From assembly GCA_902702965.1 (NCBI GenBank), contig CACRXP010000029.1, positions 152,099 to 216,098 of the forward strand: a stretch of 64,000 bases of DNA, read 5' to 3'. This stretch comes from Spirometra erinaceieuropaei. Its lineage: Eukaryota; Platyhelminthes; Cestoda; Diphyllobothriidea; Diphyllobothriidae. Both the position numbers and the translations under genes were made by a program. Positions 11,095-22,540 of this stretch are shown in pieces. Below the pieces are notes generated by a model, which made no database searches, was not told the origin of the DNA, and saw only the letters and a program-made list of their open reading frames with translations. The first letter of the stretch is position 1. Each line of letters starts with the position of its first letter.

Positions 11095-11680
11095 TCCATA
11101 GACGACAAGCGCGATGCCCATAGCAGTGCCACGTCTCGCATTAGCCGAAATCGGGTCAGGCCAAAACACCCGACTGCGTACATACGTGAAAGTTAAATAA
11201 GCGAGATCATGTTCTTCCACTGCTCACTCGTACTTCTGGAATAATTGTCTACCTGTGGGGGCGCGAAAATTCAGAAGACTGCTTTTTAACACTACTTTTG
11301 CCCTGCGTCATATAAATATACAGCTGTTTCAAGCAGAGTATCCAAACTCCAAATTATACCTGTTTTACTTTTTCACTTAAATTGCGCCGACTGATGGCCA
11401 ATCTTAGGCCTCGCCAAAGGACGTTTTATTCAAGTGTCCTCTCTTAGATGATTGCTCGTTTCCCAGAGAAAAGCGCATGAAAAATGGCTTAAACAGGAAT
11501 AAATGCTGATTTCCACTCAAATTATCATGTTTCCCACATAGGAAATGATCTACACACAGCGTCTTCACATAACAATAAAATGCCTTGACTACCTGGGTTC
11601 CGATTATCGTGCTTTACAAGTTCCCTTGTACAATTTGACTCGATCTGTGGGAACAATGTAGATTGAAGTATCTAAACGCT
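11095..11680 (+). repeat. Dispersed repeat U, copy 1
   Basis: Matches 13990-14072 plus 15083-15600, and 17265 onward. Shared phrases include ctgctcactcgtacttctgg, cgaaaattcagaagactgc and taggcctcgccaaagg. It carries no insertion where copy 2 contains a foldback MITE. No coding capacity. Confidence 0.65.
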
Positions 11681-12306
11681 GATCTGGCTAAAACTTATTC
11701 GGGAATGGAAAAAAAATTTCAAAACGGAAATACAGTACCTGTGCTAACTCATGAAATGCCGAGATCAAAATTATAGTGGACAATGTAGTGTATTTTTGGT
11801 GTCGTTATTTATGTTTATTTGGTTGAAATAAGGACGAAAAGACCGTTTTCTGAAGGAAGGTTTGATACGGATCTGTATATTAAATAGAAAACGGGCCGGA
11901 TTAAGGCGAAATCGGAGGATTCCTGTTATTCAAGCAGTTTCCTACGCTATTAAAGCTTTCGGATGGAAATTCTTTGTGTAACCTTATTAATCTGTTTAAG
12001 AAGATTAATAAAAGGACGAAATTTTTTGATAAACTTTCGAACAAAAAGAAAAAATTAAATTTCAATATCAACAAAATCAGGGAAATGCAGATAAATTATT
12101 TCTTATTGTGTTCAGGAAATAACGTGCGATTCTTTATCTAAAAATTATATTTTACAAATTCGTAAAGTTTTATGTTTCAAAATACCGAAATAAAAAAGTT
12201 TATCAGTGTGATTGTTTTACCAGACTGAAAATGCGTGTCGTAAACGAATATATATTGAGTTCGCGCGACATGCCGTCACTTTGCTCTGCCACGCCAAACG
12301 ATAACT

Positions 12307-13339
12307 ATGTCTAAACAATACTTATCCGAAGTTGACTTCCAGCGCATTCGAAAATTAGCGGCGGAAGGAATCCCACGTGAGTCGTTAGCTAGTATTTTCA
12401 ATATTAGCAAGGTCACTCTGTGGCGCATTATTAATGATAAAACTGTTCCTAGAAATAAGATAGGGGGACCAAAACGGTCCACAAGTAAGCAAGACGACAA
12501 TTTTATTCGTCGTACATGAAAAAAGTTTCATTACATGTCCAATGAGACCATTCAGCGGAAACATCTGCCGATGTTTTCTATGAACATCATTAGAAAAAGG
12601 ATGAAGGAATTTGAACTGCAGCGGCGAAAGGCCATGATTAAGCCATATTTAAGTAGAAAACTAATTAGAGAACGGCTTTTATTTGCTAAGAATTATATTG
12701 AATACAGATCTTCATTTTGGAAGAGCATTTTCTTCTGCGATGAGGTTCTATTTTTAGACAAGCCTACGAAGTCGCTCCAAACCGTCATATGTGGAAAGAA
12801 CTTCCCAAGAGAACATACTACACCGACGGCAACATTCGAGAACTGTCGGCGGATGATGGTTTGGATGGCGATTAAATTCGGTGAGCGGCCTGTCTGGCGG
12901 TCAACATCCGACACCATCAACAGCAAGGTGTTCATTGCAATTGTCAAGGATGCTTTCGGCTACAACGGCATAAGTCGGCGCCGAATGGATACTGTAATTT
13001 TGCAGGACAATGCACCTGTCCACCGCTCTAAAGAGGTACGAATTTGATGCCGCTTGCAAACATAATCTAACATTTTAGACAACAACCACGCTCGCCGCAA
13101 TTGGCCTCCAATCCATTTTCATCCCGGCCAACAGTCCCGATCTTAATCCAATCGAAAATCTTTTTGGAATAGTCAAAAGAACTTGGCACAAAGCTAAGAA
13201 GACTCTTTCAATGCAGGAAAAATTGGATTTCATACTCAATAATTACATTTTACAATCCACCATAGATAACCTTGTCATGTCTATGTCGGACAGACTTTCT
13301 GCTGTTATTAATTCGAATGGACAATCTACAAAGTATTAA
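12307..13339 (+). pseudogene. Tc1-like transposase (DD34E) with one nonsense codon and a mini-intron
   Basis: Cut-and-paste transposase of the Tc1/mariner superfamily. An N-terminal helix-turn-helix (FQRIRKLAAEGIPRESLASI, residues about 11-30, followed by VTLWRIINDK) would bind the inverted repeats. The catalytic domain starts after 12535. The first aspartate is in FFCDEVLF, the second in LQDNAPVH (about 13004-13024), and the glutamate in NSPDLNPIENLFG (about 13126-13164). Counting across the proposed splice there are 34 residues between the second D and E. An in-frame TGA at 12517-12519 separates the two domains. GTACGA...TTTTAG at 13036-13078 looks like a 43-nt intron whose removal keeps the frame through to TAA at 13337. 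The start ATG follows no obvious upstream frame. About 330 residues, normal for the family. Whether the TGA kills it or is a sequencing error cannot be told here. Confidence 0.85.
13036..13078 (+). other. Predicted 43-nt intron in the transposase gene
   Basis: Begins GTACGA, ends ACATTTTAG, contains an in-frame stop, and its removal joins HRSKE to TTTTLAAIG in a single frame while restoring Tc1 spacing between catalytic residues. Very short introns are known in flatworms. An alternative is a 43-bp insertion mutation. Confidence 0.65.
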
Positions 13340-13606
13340 TTTTTTGTATCTGTTTCTGTCCTTAATTATGTTTGACCTTTTATGCGCCCTCCTCCTTTAT
13401 ACGCCCTCAAAAGTAGCCTTTAATAACTTGGTTGTAATATAGGCGTTTCTCGAAAATGTGACTTTTGTCGAAAATTATTTATTTTTATCTCAGTAAATAA
13501 TATTTTCTTAACCAAACTTTGCTTTATTTCTTTGGCACATCGTTTATTTTCCGCTATCAGACTTTGGGAGCCGTAGTGTTTACCGATTTTGCGTTAAAGG
13601 CGTTAA

Positions 13607-13644
13607 CCTGTGTTAATTCGTGACATTTCATGAGTTAGCACAGG
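13607..13644 (+). repeat. Hairpin in the 3' end of the Tc1-like element
   Basis: CCTGTGTTAATTCGTGA pairs with TCATGAGTTAGCACAGG over 17 positions (three as G-T wobbles) around CATT. The right half is the terminal inverted repeat itself, so the repeat is duplicated in inverted form at this end only. Confidence 0.6.
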
Positions 13645-14074
13645 TACTGTATATCCTTCATTCAAGTATAACATGTTAAGATGTAGTTTGCTACCAAAGG
13701 AGTGAATGAAAACATATTTTGTGCATGTTTCCTATGAAATATATTTGAATTGGCAAAGCCATAGAAAATCAATATGAAGAACGCATACAACCTAAGCAGT
13801 ATTTTTAACAAGTGCAGTTTTTACAGGAGACCGGAAAAACGCGCACTTGAAAGTCAACATCCTGTTGAGTCCGAAGTATTATAGGAGTATGCCGCGTGAT
13901 AATTAGTATCAAAATCCTACCGAAGTAATCCTTCCTAGTCGAAAACGCATTTTAAAATTTCGCCCAACGTTCAACAAGATCTGTCATTGACTAGCGTAAG
14001 GCCATAGCGGTTCCACCTCATGTAGTAACCGAAACCGAATCACTCATAAACACCCGAGGTGTACATAGCAGTTA

Positions 14075-15064
14075 CAGTAGGTGGGCTAAATCATCAAATG
14101 TTAACCGAAATTCCGAAATGCGTTTTCGTTTCGAGAAAAGTAATTAAGTAGCGTTGTAAAACAGATCATCATGCAGCGTGATTCTATAATAATTCAGTCA
14201 CCCCAGGACGCTGGCTATCAAACTAACTTCCTTTGGGCCGCATGCAAGAAATACACTCTTCAAAAATTACTACTTATGTAGCATGCATTTTTCTCACTGA
14301 TTTTGGATGCCCTTAAAGATTCAATTATATTTCATGGAAAACGTGCATAGAAATAGTCATTCCTTTGTTCATTTAGTAGAATATTGCGTCTTCATTCAAT
14401 TTTATACTTGAGGGAAAAGCATAATTCAGTTTTAAAAAAATTCAAATTGTGAGATTTTTTAATACCGTGAAAGGGCCGTTCATAAAACGTCATGTCGTTG
14501 CATTTACCGATGTGGCTTATAAAGTTAGCGATACGGCTCAAATCTACTACTAAATTTTATGAACCTCATGTGGTCTGCTTTTAATACCGTTGAAAAACGT
14601 ATGGTCTTCCGTACGCGGAAAATACATGCCCTGTAGTTTGCAAACCCTGAATGCAAGTGTAACGACAAGTCGGATTCAGAGCTATTCTGGAATTGGAAAA
14701 ACTTTTTAAAACTGGATTATACCCTTCCTTCGAGTATAAAATCAAAAAAAACGTAAGCGCCTACTGAATGAGCAAAGGAATGAATATTTTTATGCATGTT
14801 TTCCATGAAACATGATTGAATCCTTAAGGGCATCGAAAGTCAATGAGAAAGATACATGCTACTTAAGCAGTAATTTTTGCAGAACCTAAAACTGCATGCA
14901 ACCCAAAAGGAGTTAGTTCGATAATGAGCATACTGAGGTAACCGAATAATCATGGAATTATGCTGCGCGATAGTTAGTTTCACGACTCTACTTAATTGAT
15001 ATTTACAAAACGAAAACGCATTTCGAAACTTCGGTCGGCATTTCATGAGTTAGCCCACCTACTG
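14075..15064. mobile_element. Foldback MITE, copy A
   Basis: A 990-bp non-autonomous element whose two halves (about 380 bp each) are inverted copies of one another around a roughly 220-bp centre. Ends read CAGTAGGTGGGCTAA...; TA precedes the left end. The right flank is CA instead of TA. No coding capacity. It sits within repeat U copy 2, at a place where copy 1 has none. Confidence 0.8.
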
Positions 15065-16240
15065 CAACATAGTAAGCTCATATTCATCAACTGCTCACTC
15101 GTACTTCTGGATAGTCGTCTACCTGTGGAGGCACGAAAATTCAGAAGACTGCATTTGAAAACTACTTATGTTCTGCGTCATATAAATGTATACATTTTCA
15201 AAGCAGGGTATCTAAACCCCAACTATTGCCTGATTTACATTTTCACTTCAATTTCGCCGACTGAAGAACAATCCTAGGCCCTACCAAAGGGCGTTGCATT
15301 CATTTTTTCTCGGCTTAATGTGCTATCCTACAGATACAAGCAAACGGACGTGCCTGAGACCTACGACAATTGATAACACAAAAAAGGCTTGCATAGAAAT
15401 AAATATTGCCTTTCACTCAAATCACGAAGATTTCCTTTGCATCACAACATAAATCCATGATCTGCTCAGGGAAATTATCTTAGTACAGCGTCTTCATCTA
15501 AAAAATAAAGGACCCTGACTACTCAGATTTCGATTTTCGTGCTTCATCAGTTCCTTTGGACAATTTGGATTGATCTGTGGGAGACAGCATAAATTCCTCA
15601 GGGAATATTTCACCAAAAAGACTTACTAGGAATTTCGCGAAGTGGGGCATTTGTCTTTGAAAATTGCATGGTCATCGGACAGAACGGCAGGTTTCTGCAT
15701 GTTGAAACGGAAACTGGTAAGTCGTCTCCAAACTGCGCACTCCATGCCGCGTACAACAGCCGATTGCGCACCGGACTGTAATTGCCCATGCCAGTGATTA
15801 ATTACGGGGGAGCATACTGGCGGTAAAAAATATCGTCCGACATGGGGCGAGGCGTTCGGAGGAAGAGTTGAATTCATGTTCGTCAGAGAGCAAGCAGTTT
15901 TGTTAAGCTTCGCAGCACAGGCAGCGCCACCAACCAACTTTCTGACAAAACTGATCATTCTGCATGATTAGTACACCCGCCGACTGACGATTTTCCAGTT
16001 TAAAAAATGTGGTCATTGCATCCTGTTTAGGACGAAGCAGAAAATCGATAATCGTTACTCAGCCGTGAGATATGAATGCAGGCACGAACATTAGGTGATG
16101 AAAGTATGTGGTCGAGGCTCTAGGCGATTTGCAGAAGGAGCCGCGCTCTCCCGCATTTTTTGCAAGGCTCCAAATGAAACGTGAAAAAAACCCGCTGGCG
16201 GAGATTTACGAGACATTTATTTGCGGCTATATTATTGGTT
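15065..16240 (+). repeat. Dispersed repeat U, copy 2 (right part)
   Basis: Continues repeat U after MITE A. It aligns with 11220-11680 and, further on, with 17665-18460 (ggcaggtttctg...gtt, atcgtccgacatggg, caaacagctttgtt-type blocks). Open frames such as 15626-15958 are not conserved between copies, so I treat it as non-coding repeat. Confidence 0.6.
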
Positions 16241-17264
16241 AGATGGTAGTTGGTAGCTCTCCCGGTGCCGAAAACTCCCAGCTACCTGTCTTACGGGGCC
16301 GGTGGTAATAGGGGCTATACGGGTGGGGCAAATGAGTGGAGGCGTAAATGGCGCTGGTAGTGTATGCCTGGAATTGACGCTCTTGCTTAAGTGAAAGCCT
16401 AATTTAAATAAGGTGAAAAATGCAAGACGGGTATGGAAATGAGCATGGTTAATTAGAACGGTATGCGGAATAAATGCAGCCTTACCTCAGATTGGAAAAA
16501 ATAGCAACTGAAGGTAAACAACCAATGGGAAGAAGGCAGTGTGTCTTAAGATTATTCCGCAGTATGTGCGATAGTACTCAAACAGACAGAATAGACATGA
16601 GAACACGAGAATCAAGCAGGACACGCAGGACGGCATAACGCAAGCGGGGTAAGGCCTTTATGCCAAGAATATGTTTGGGCGGAAGAGAAAATTCGCAAAT
16701 AATAGTTTATTGCCACTGTGGCCACATTTATAATTAAAACTATGGCAGTAGTTGTGTGCTATACGTGGGTGGAGTATCGGTAGACACCCTATCTGCGCGA
16801 CGGTTGTCCTTTTCGTACACGATCACGCCGGACTCTGCAGGTCTGGAGTAAAAAGACCCAAGGACGCAGGCGAACTGACAAAACGGAGACCCGCGCCAAT
16901 GCGCCTAGGATGGTAATGAGAAGCATGATGAATCATAATCCACCTAGGATAAATCTTTCGCCTTTTACTAAAGCTTTACGTGGGGGGGTGCAATACGATA
17001 AATCTATATAGGCATTTTTGCAGCGTCTCGTTCTCGGGGCGGTTAAAGTGAACAAGAAAGTCACCCTGACAGAGCTTCTGCGCGTGCACTCCCAGACCTA
17101 TTGAGAACGTAATCACAGCTACTGAAATCGTAGTACCTTAAACTGGAAGTGCAGGAAAGGATCGCTAACTGGCAGGGCTACCAACTACCATCCCGCCATA
17201 TTATTTCTGTCTCAAAGTGAAAAAAGGCTTACTTGTTCTCCGAACGAAAACGTTTCTGGCACCG
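16241..17264. other. Unassigned stretch
   Basis: No gene, tRNA or repeat recognised. No open frame of note. Confidence 0.4.
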
Positions 17265-18490
17265 GATTAAGGCCGACCTTAGGCCTCGCCAAAGGGTTTA
17301 GATGGTTGCTTACTTCCAGAGGAGAATGGATGTGCTATTCCGGCGATGCATGCGGCAAGATCTTATTTCGTAGCCGTACCTGTTAGGGGTTACGGTTAGG
17401 TGTTAGAAGGTAGGGTTAGGGGTTGGGGTTAGGCTTGGGGGTTAGGGTTGGGGGATAGTTTTGGGTGGTTAGGGTTTGGGGGTAAGGATTTGAGGTTAAG
17501 GTTGGAGGTTAGGGGTTGGGGTTAGGGTTAGGGATTACGCAGGGACCTGCTTACTTCAGGTACGGCTATAAAATAAGATCCAACGGTCCAAGCACATGGG
17601 CGTGACTAAGATTTACCAAAATTGCTAATACTGTAAATGATCTGGACAGGAATAAATGTTGGTCTTCACTCAAATTATCATGTTTTCCTTTGAGAAAGAA
17701 CATGGAACAAGGGTCCACAAGGGAGATGACACTGATAAGGTGCACTTAACCAACAGGTAAACTTCCTGCACCAAATGGATTTAGATCTGCATGGTTTGTC
17801 ACTTTTTTGCACAATCTAAGCTAATCTGTGAGGAACCATGGGGGTCCAATAAAAATGTTTTCAGTAAAGGCACTCTCTGGGAATTTCGAGATGAACTGTC
17901 ATATTCATCGTCAAAAAATACGTGATCGTCTGTCTTAAAGGCAGGTTTCTGGGTGTTTTAACGGAAACTGTTGAAGGGGACTCCACAATGCATACTAAAA
18001 CTCAGATCATGAATCAGGCTGCGCATATTATTCTGACTGTCGGCACCAGTGGTAAATAAAGATTGAACATTTGGGCGGTTAAATGTATCGTCCGACATGG
18101 GACGATACGCCCACATTAAAAAATTGTATTCACCTCCCACATCGGACAAACAGCTTTGTTAAGCTTCACACATGGCGGAACTGATCACTTCGCAAAGTTA
18201 ATACGCCCACACAATGACGATTATCTGTTTTACGAAATTTGGCCACTGAATCCTTGTCCAGGGTAAAAAAAACCTGCAGGCAATAATCACTACTTATAAG
18301 CAAGATGTGAATGCAGCTACGACCAGTAAGCGTAGAAACGACGAATTCGAGGTGCTGTATGACCTGCAGGGAGATCTGCGCTTTTCCGCCTTCTTTGAGA
18401 ATTTCAAAAGAAAGAGAAAAGAGCCCCCAGGGTGAAATGTCAGAAGGCAGTTGTTTGCGACTAGATTCCGTATATCATTGAAGAAATAAT
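17265..18490 (+). repeat. Dispersed repeat U, copy 3
   Basis: Third copy of U in the same orientation, interrupted by the telomere-like element T2 at 17351-17585. Sequence on both sides of T2 continues the alignment with 15290-15420. Three same-strand copies within 7 kb suggest local tandem duplication. Confidence 0.6.
17351..17585. repeat. Telomere-like array between inverted repeats (T2)
   Basis: Degenerate TTAGGG-type repeats (about 17383-17545) lie between arms reading gatcttatttcgtagccgta (from 17359) and tacggctataaaataagatc (to 17580). The arms pair over about 24 bp with two mismatches. The element interrupts repeat U copy 3, so it looks mobile rather than telomeric. Confidence 0.7.
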
Positions 18491-19300
18491 GCTTACTTGA
18501 GCTCTCAGCAAAACTTTTCTCTCATTAGGCTAAGAACGACTAACAGTGTTCTGGGTACAAGTGAAGGCCCAACACTCTCCTCCGGCTTACACGAGAGTGT
18601 ATGCTCTTGTCACTGTTAGTTGCCAGACACCGGTGAAAGGCAGTTCTGCTGTATGGTCCAAGCGGGTCGTTTGATTTACTGCAAAATCCCTTTTGACGTG
18701 CCCTTGGAGGTTTCTGTTAAGCCAGTCGGGGAACTGTCATCTAAACTGCCGCAAATCGACAGGCGCAAACGAAAGGCTAATGTAACATATTGAGCTACAA
18801 CAGTCGCCCCCTCCTCCTCCTCCTCGAAACATAACCAAATCGGTCTGGGGCAGACTACAGTGCTCTTTCTCTCTCCCGCCCCGCCTCTGCTTCTGCCGAA
18901 TCTCGGTTTATCGGTAGTACACATCTAACCGCCGTGCGGCCCTCCCAACCCCCATTAACTATTGTCTGGCCGGCGACCCGACTGTTATTTTCAATTTTGC
19001 AACTGCCTGTCCCGAAATCCATTTCTATACACGACAGGGTGACCCAGCGTAAATTTGAAAACTGGCAACCAAAGTCGCGGTTATAGTCTTGTCTGAAAGG
19101 GGAAACTTTTTAGGCTGATGGAATGCGAGTCAAAAGTTTTCACCCAAAAGGTTTAGATACCATCTCCTTCTCCACGCTTCCTTCGGCCGTTTATTTTGAG
19201 CATCTGGTTTAAATTTTTAGCTTAACGAGCGCATCCGTCTGTAGGTTATTTCACATACACACCTTATTTGATGTAGAGATAGGTATTATCAAATATGGGA
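18491..19300. other. Unassigned stretch
   Basis: No supported gene. A minus frame at 18676-18924 crosses a short CTC-rich run and has no motif. Confidence 0.4.
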
Positions 19301-19400
19301 GCGAAAAAAGATGTGATCACTGGGACAAGGAGTTTATCGGCCTGGCGTTTCGGATTCTCACTCGAACCCATCATCGGAGACAGTCGCAGATAAAGGAAGA
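19300..19400 (-). mobile_element. PLE P3 tail fragment
   Basis: Minus-strand copy of the P3 terminal repeat (gggttcgagtgagaatccga region) with the sequence that follows it in other copies. No coding part is attached. It contains the decayed hammerhead motif at 19340-19381. Confidence 0.6.
19340..19381 (-). ncRNA. Decayed hammerhead ribozyme motif
   Basis: On the minus strand: GTCT, then CCGATGA (core U4 changed to C), a six-pair stem II (GGGTTC with GAATCC), GAAA, then CGCC where intact copies have CGTC. Two core changes predict loss of cleavage. Confidence 0.5.
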
Positions 19401-19638
19401 ACAAATGTCGATGTTAAGTCATGAGGCTTCACTTAATACAGCTGATGCCAAACCTGCGAGCAGGATTGCAGCAGTGGAGCCAATCCTAAACTAGACGAAA
19501 CCGACGGACGAAGTGAAGAACAGTGGCTGTTTTATTAAAGAAATCATCACGGACTCAATTCCCCCTCAACTTCAAACGAATATCACTCTAAGTATCCAGA
19601 AATTTGCCGAAAAAGGTGGTGAGCAAACCAGAAAAATA

Positions 19639-20601
19639 TAGCAGATGTGCTAATTCATGAAATAGTAGCCGAAATTGTGAAATGCATTTCCAACTCGAAA
19701 GGATGACTTAAGTAAGGTCATAAAATAAACTATCGTGTGACATAATGCCAAAAATTCTTCGGTCACGTCATGATTTTGTCTTTCGGATGAGGTCCTTATT
19801 TACCGTCTGCAAAGACTACACTCTGCAAAAATGACTAACTGAGTAGCACAAATCTTTCTCGGTGATTTTCAGTGCCCTATTAATTCAATTATGTTTCGTA
19901 GAAAAAATGCACAAATATATCTGTCTATTTACTCATTTGATAGGAAATTACATTTTTTCAAATGTGATACCTGAGGGAAACGTATAATTCGGTTTTAAAA
20001 GTTTTTAATTGTAAGATTTCTTAAGACCGTGAAATACTCGCGCATAACACCTCGTGCCTCAGCATTTACTAATGTGTCTTTTAAAGTTTACGGTATTCTC
20101 AAATCCACCGCATGGTTTTATGAATCCCATAAATTCTCCTCCTAATACTGCATAGACATATATGACTTTCCGTACATAAAAAGTATACAGCCTGCAGTTT
20201 GGAAACCCTGAATGAAAGTGTAACGACAGATAGGGATCAAAATTAGTTGGAAATTGAAAACGTTTTTTTAAACTGAATTATATCCTTCCTTTAAGTATCA
20301 TATTTGGAGAAAAAGTAATTTTCTGCCAACTGAGCAAAAGAATGAATATTTTTATGTATCTTAACCATGAAATATAGTTGAATCCTCAAGGACATCGAAA
20401 ACCAATGAGAAGAACTCATGCCACGGAGTGTAGTCTTTGCAGATGTTTGATCAGGAACCCATTCGAAAGCTAACATCATGGCGTGACCGAGATATTTTTG
20501 GTAACTTGCTACATGATAGTTTATATTATGACCTTACTTAGGCAATCTTTTCGAGTCGAAAACACATTCCACTAACATCTCATGAAATAGAACATCTGCT
20601 G
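19639..20601. mobile_element. Foldback MITE, copy B
   Basis: 963-bp copy with inverted halves, flanked by TA at 19637-19638 and 20602-20603. Ends read (C/T)AGCAGATGTGCTAA. Non-coding and more diverged than copies A and C. Confidence 0.75.
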
Positions 20602-20603
20602 TA

Positions 20604-21955
20604 TGTGTTTAACTTCTTAATGAACAGTCAAGAACAGTTGCTATTAAAGACAATTAAAATCAAATAACAATGTCCATCTTTTTTGATGCTGGAAGACCAA
20701 AGAAGGGTTAGGGCGCTGACACTTATTAAATCAGCCTAAACACCATCAGATGCGAACGCGCGGGATTGGTGTCCATCAGGCTGTTTTCATTAGTGGACAG
20801 ATGACGGTGCGTCCCGATCCGTCTTGGATTGTCACTCCACAGTCCCAACCGGCGGTCGCAATGCGATTTGCCAGCGATTAGATAAAACGGTCAAGGCAAT
20901 TTCGGGCTCCTGAACCATCAAAGGCCAGTCGTAATCTCGCTCGGACTACGCGCTCATTAACTGTCTATCAAGTCGCAGTTAACCGTCCCTGTTCTTTGCG
21001 TAGTGACAAACAGAATTTAAAAGAGGATGTGGGCACAGATAAAAGGGAGATACCGGTATATAAGCGAGTAATTTACAATATTTTGTTCTCCCAGAGAATA
21101 GAAAAGAGAGACGAAAGATAAAACTAGGGCAGAGCCAGAGACTAAACCATGTCTTCGCGAAAGACTATCAGGACCCAAAGAAGAGTCAAAACTAGACTCG
21201 ACGGCATAAAGACCGATCGTATGCCTGTATTCGATTTCAAGTACTGCAACAAACAAATGAAGAAAGTAAAGTCTCAGTTACAATATCTGAAGTTGACTCT
21301 AGTTTCTCGGTGAGAGTTTATAACGACATCTATGCAAATCCTCCTAGTAGTAAATGATAGCAGCAATGTTTGACTAGAGCACTCCACTCAGATAGGTTTA
21401 ATTCTACCTAACGAAGGGAAAAAAGTGGTTATGCACAGACCGACGTCTAAGATGGCGACTGTGGTTATCTCACACTGAAAGCAAGTCGGCATTGAGAAGC
21501 TGCCTTCGCTTAGTTGCCAAATTAGGTCCCGCCAATCGAGCTTCTCGTTATCCACTACAGTTAGAGCCACGAACTTTAACAAGAGTGGGCAAAAGTGAGA
21601 GTTCAAATCATATGTTCATGATGTTGTCAGTCACCAATAAGACGATCGCTGTTCAGCCGACTCAAGTCACGGCAAGCAATAAAGAACGCACCAAACATAC
21701 GAAACACTGAACCTGTCCAAACTCATTCTGCATTGAGGTAATATATATATATATTAGTTGCTTACCTATTTGTGGCTGCCCTGTCACGCCAACCAATCTG
21801 GTCTCACCATTTCACTTTCTCCTCTGTTTACTTCGTCTGACGACGAGTTGATGTTACCAGCTCGCAAATTCACGAGTAAAACACGATTTTTTCGGACGAT
21901 CCTTCTATCTTCATCATATTATATCGGAATGCACACTACCTCAAACATTCATACA
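20604..21955. other. Unassigned stretch with a TA microsatellite
   Basis: No recognised gene. A (TA)n run lies at 21739-21755. Small open frames at 21017-21256 and 21388-21710 lack motifs. Confidence 0.4.
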
Positions 21956-21959
21956 TATA

Positions 21960-22200
21960 TGTATAATGGTAGGGGACGCCCACCGATCGTCCTTACGGAA
22001 CTCACTTGTTCCGTTGTGTCTTACGGGAACTCTCTCGAGCCCAACCAGCAACCGCACAGCGGCACATGATATAGGTAGAATAGCATTACCGACAAAGACA
22101 AGGGAGACTGGAATGGCCATTTCTGGCTTATTAGCCGTCGTCAGCCAGTCGTACCCAAGCCCGAAGTGTGGAACACCCGAGACTCGAACTCGCCTTGTCT
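21960..22200 (-). repeat. S1 repeat, outer inverted copy (M module, body, partial head)
   Basis: Minus-strand S1: partial tRNA-like head (gagttcgagtctcgg), body, then M module running out to about 21966. Same order and orientation relative to the following Helitron as the outer copy at 4262-4516. Confidence 0.65.
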
Positions 22201-22540
22201 CCTTTGTCTTTGTCGGTAATGCCGTTCTGCTTATATCATGTGCCGCTGTGCGGCTGTTGGTTGGGCTCGAGAGAGAGCCCGTAAGGCACAACGGAACGAG
22301 TGAGTTCCGTAAGGATGATCGGTGAGCGCCCCCTACCATTGTATATTCCCGATCGAAACCGACAAGGCAACGGGCTCGTGGTCCGTTGTTAGAGGCGTTG
22401 ACTTCTAAATAACCGGCGAGTTCGAGTCTCGGGTGTTCCACACTTCGGGCTTGGGTACGACTGGCTGACGACGGCTAATAAGCCAGAACTGGTCATTCCA
22501 GTCTCCCTTGTCTTTGTCGGTAATACCATTCTGCGTATAT
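22201..22540 (+). repeat. S1 repeat, inner copy abutting Helitron-2
   Basis: Plus-strand remnant of a body, M module (about 22225-22340), then a full tRNA-like head with a clean B box (GAGTTCGAGTCTC) and body ending at a TA run where Helitron-2's leader begins. The head resembles tRNA-Arg (GGCGTTGACTTCTAA). Confidence 0.65.

Larger units (their letters stand above)
11733..13649 (+). mobile_element. Tc1-like DNA transposon, structurally complete
   Basis: A 1917-bp element with perfect 26-bp terminal inverted repeats that begin CAGTACCTGTGCTAACTC, flanked by TA on both sides (11731-11732 and 13650-13651), as expected for Tc1/mariner insertion. It encodes a transposase at 12307-13339. The outer bases of the foldback MITEs in this window are nearly the same as these termini. 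The 3' end also forms a hairpin (13607-13644). It is the least decayed element here apart from a single nonsense codon. Confidence 0.88.
11685..13990 (+). repeat. Old foldback MITE split by the Tc1-like element
   Basis: Sequence left of 11731 (tctggctaaaacttattcgg...aaaacggaaata) and right of 13650 (tatccttcattcaagtataa onward) matches consecutive central and right-half sequence of the roughly 1 kb foldback MITE, for example 14680-15060. Removing 11733-13649 joins them at a TA. Only part of the left half remains. The right part runs to about 13990. Confidence 0.65.
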
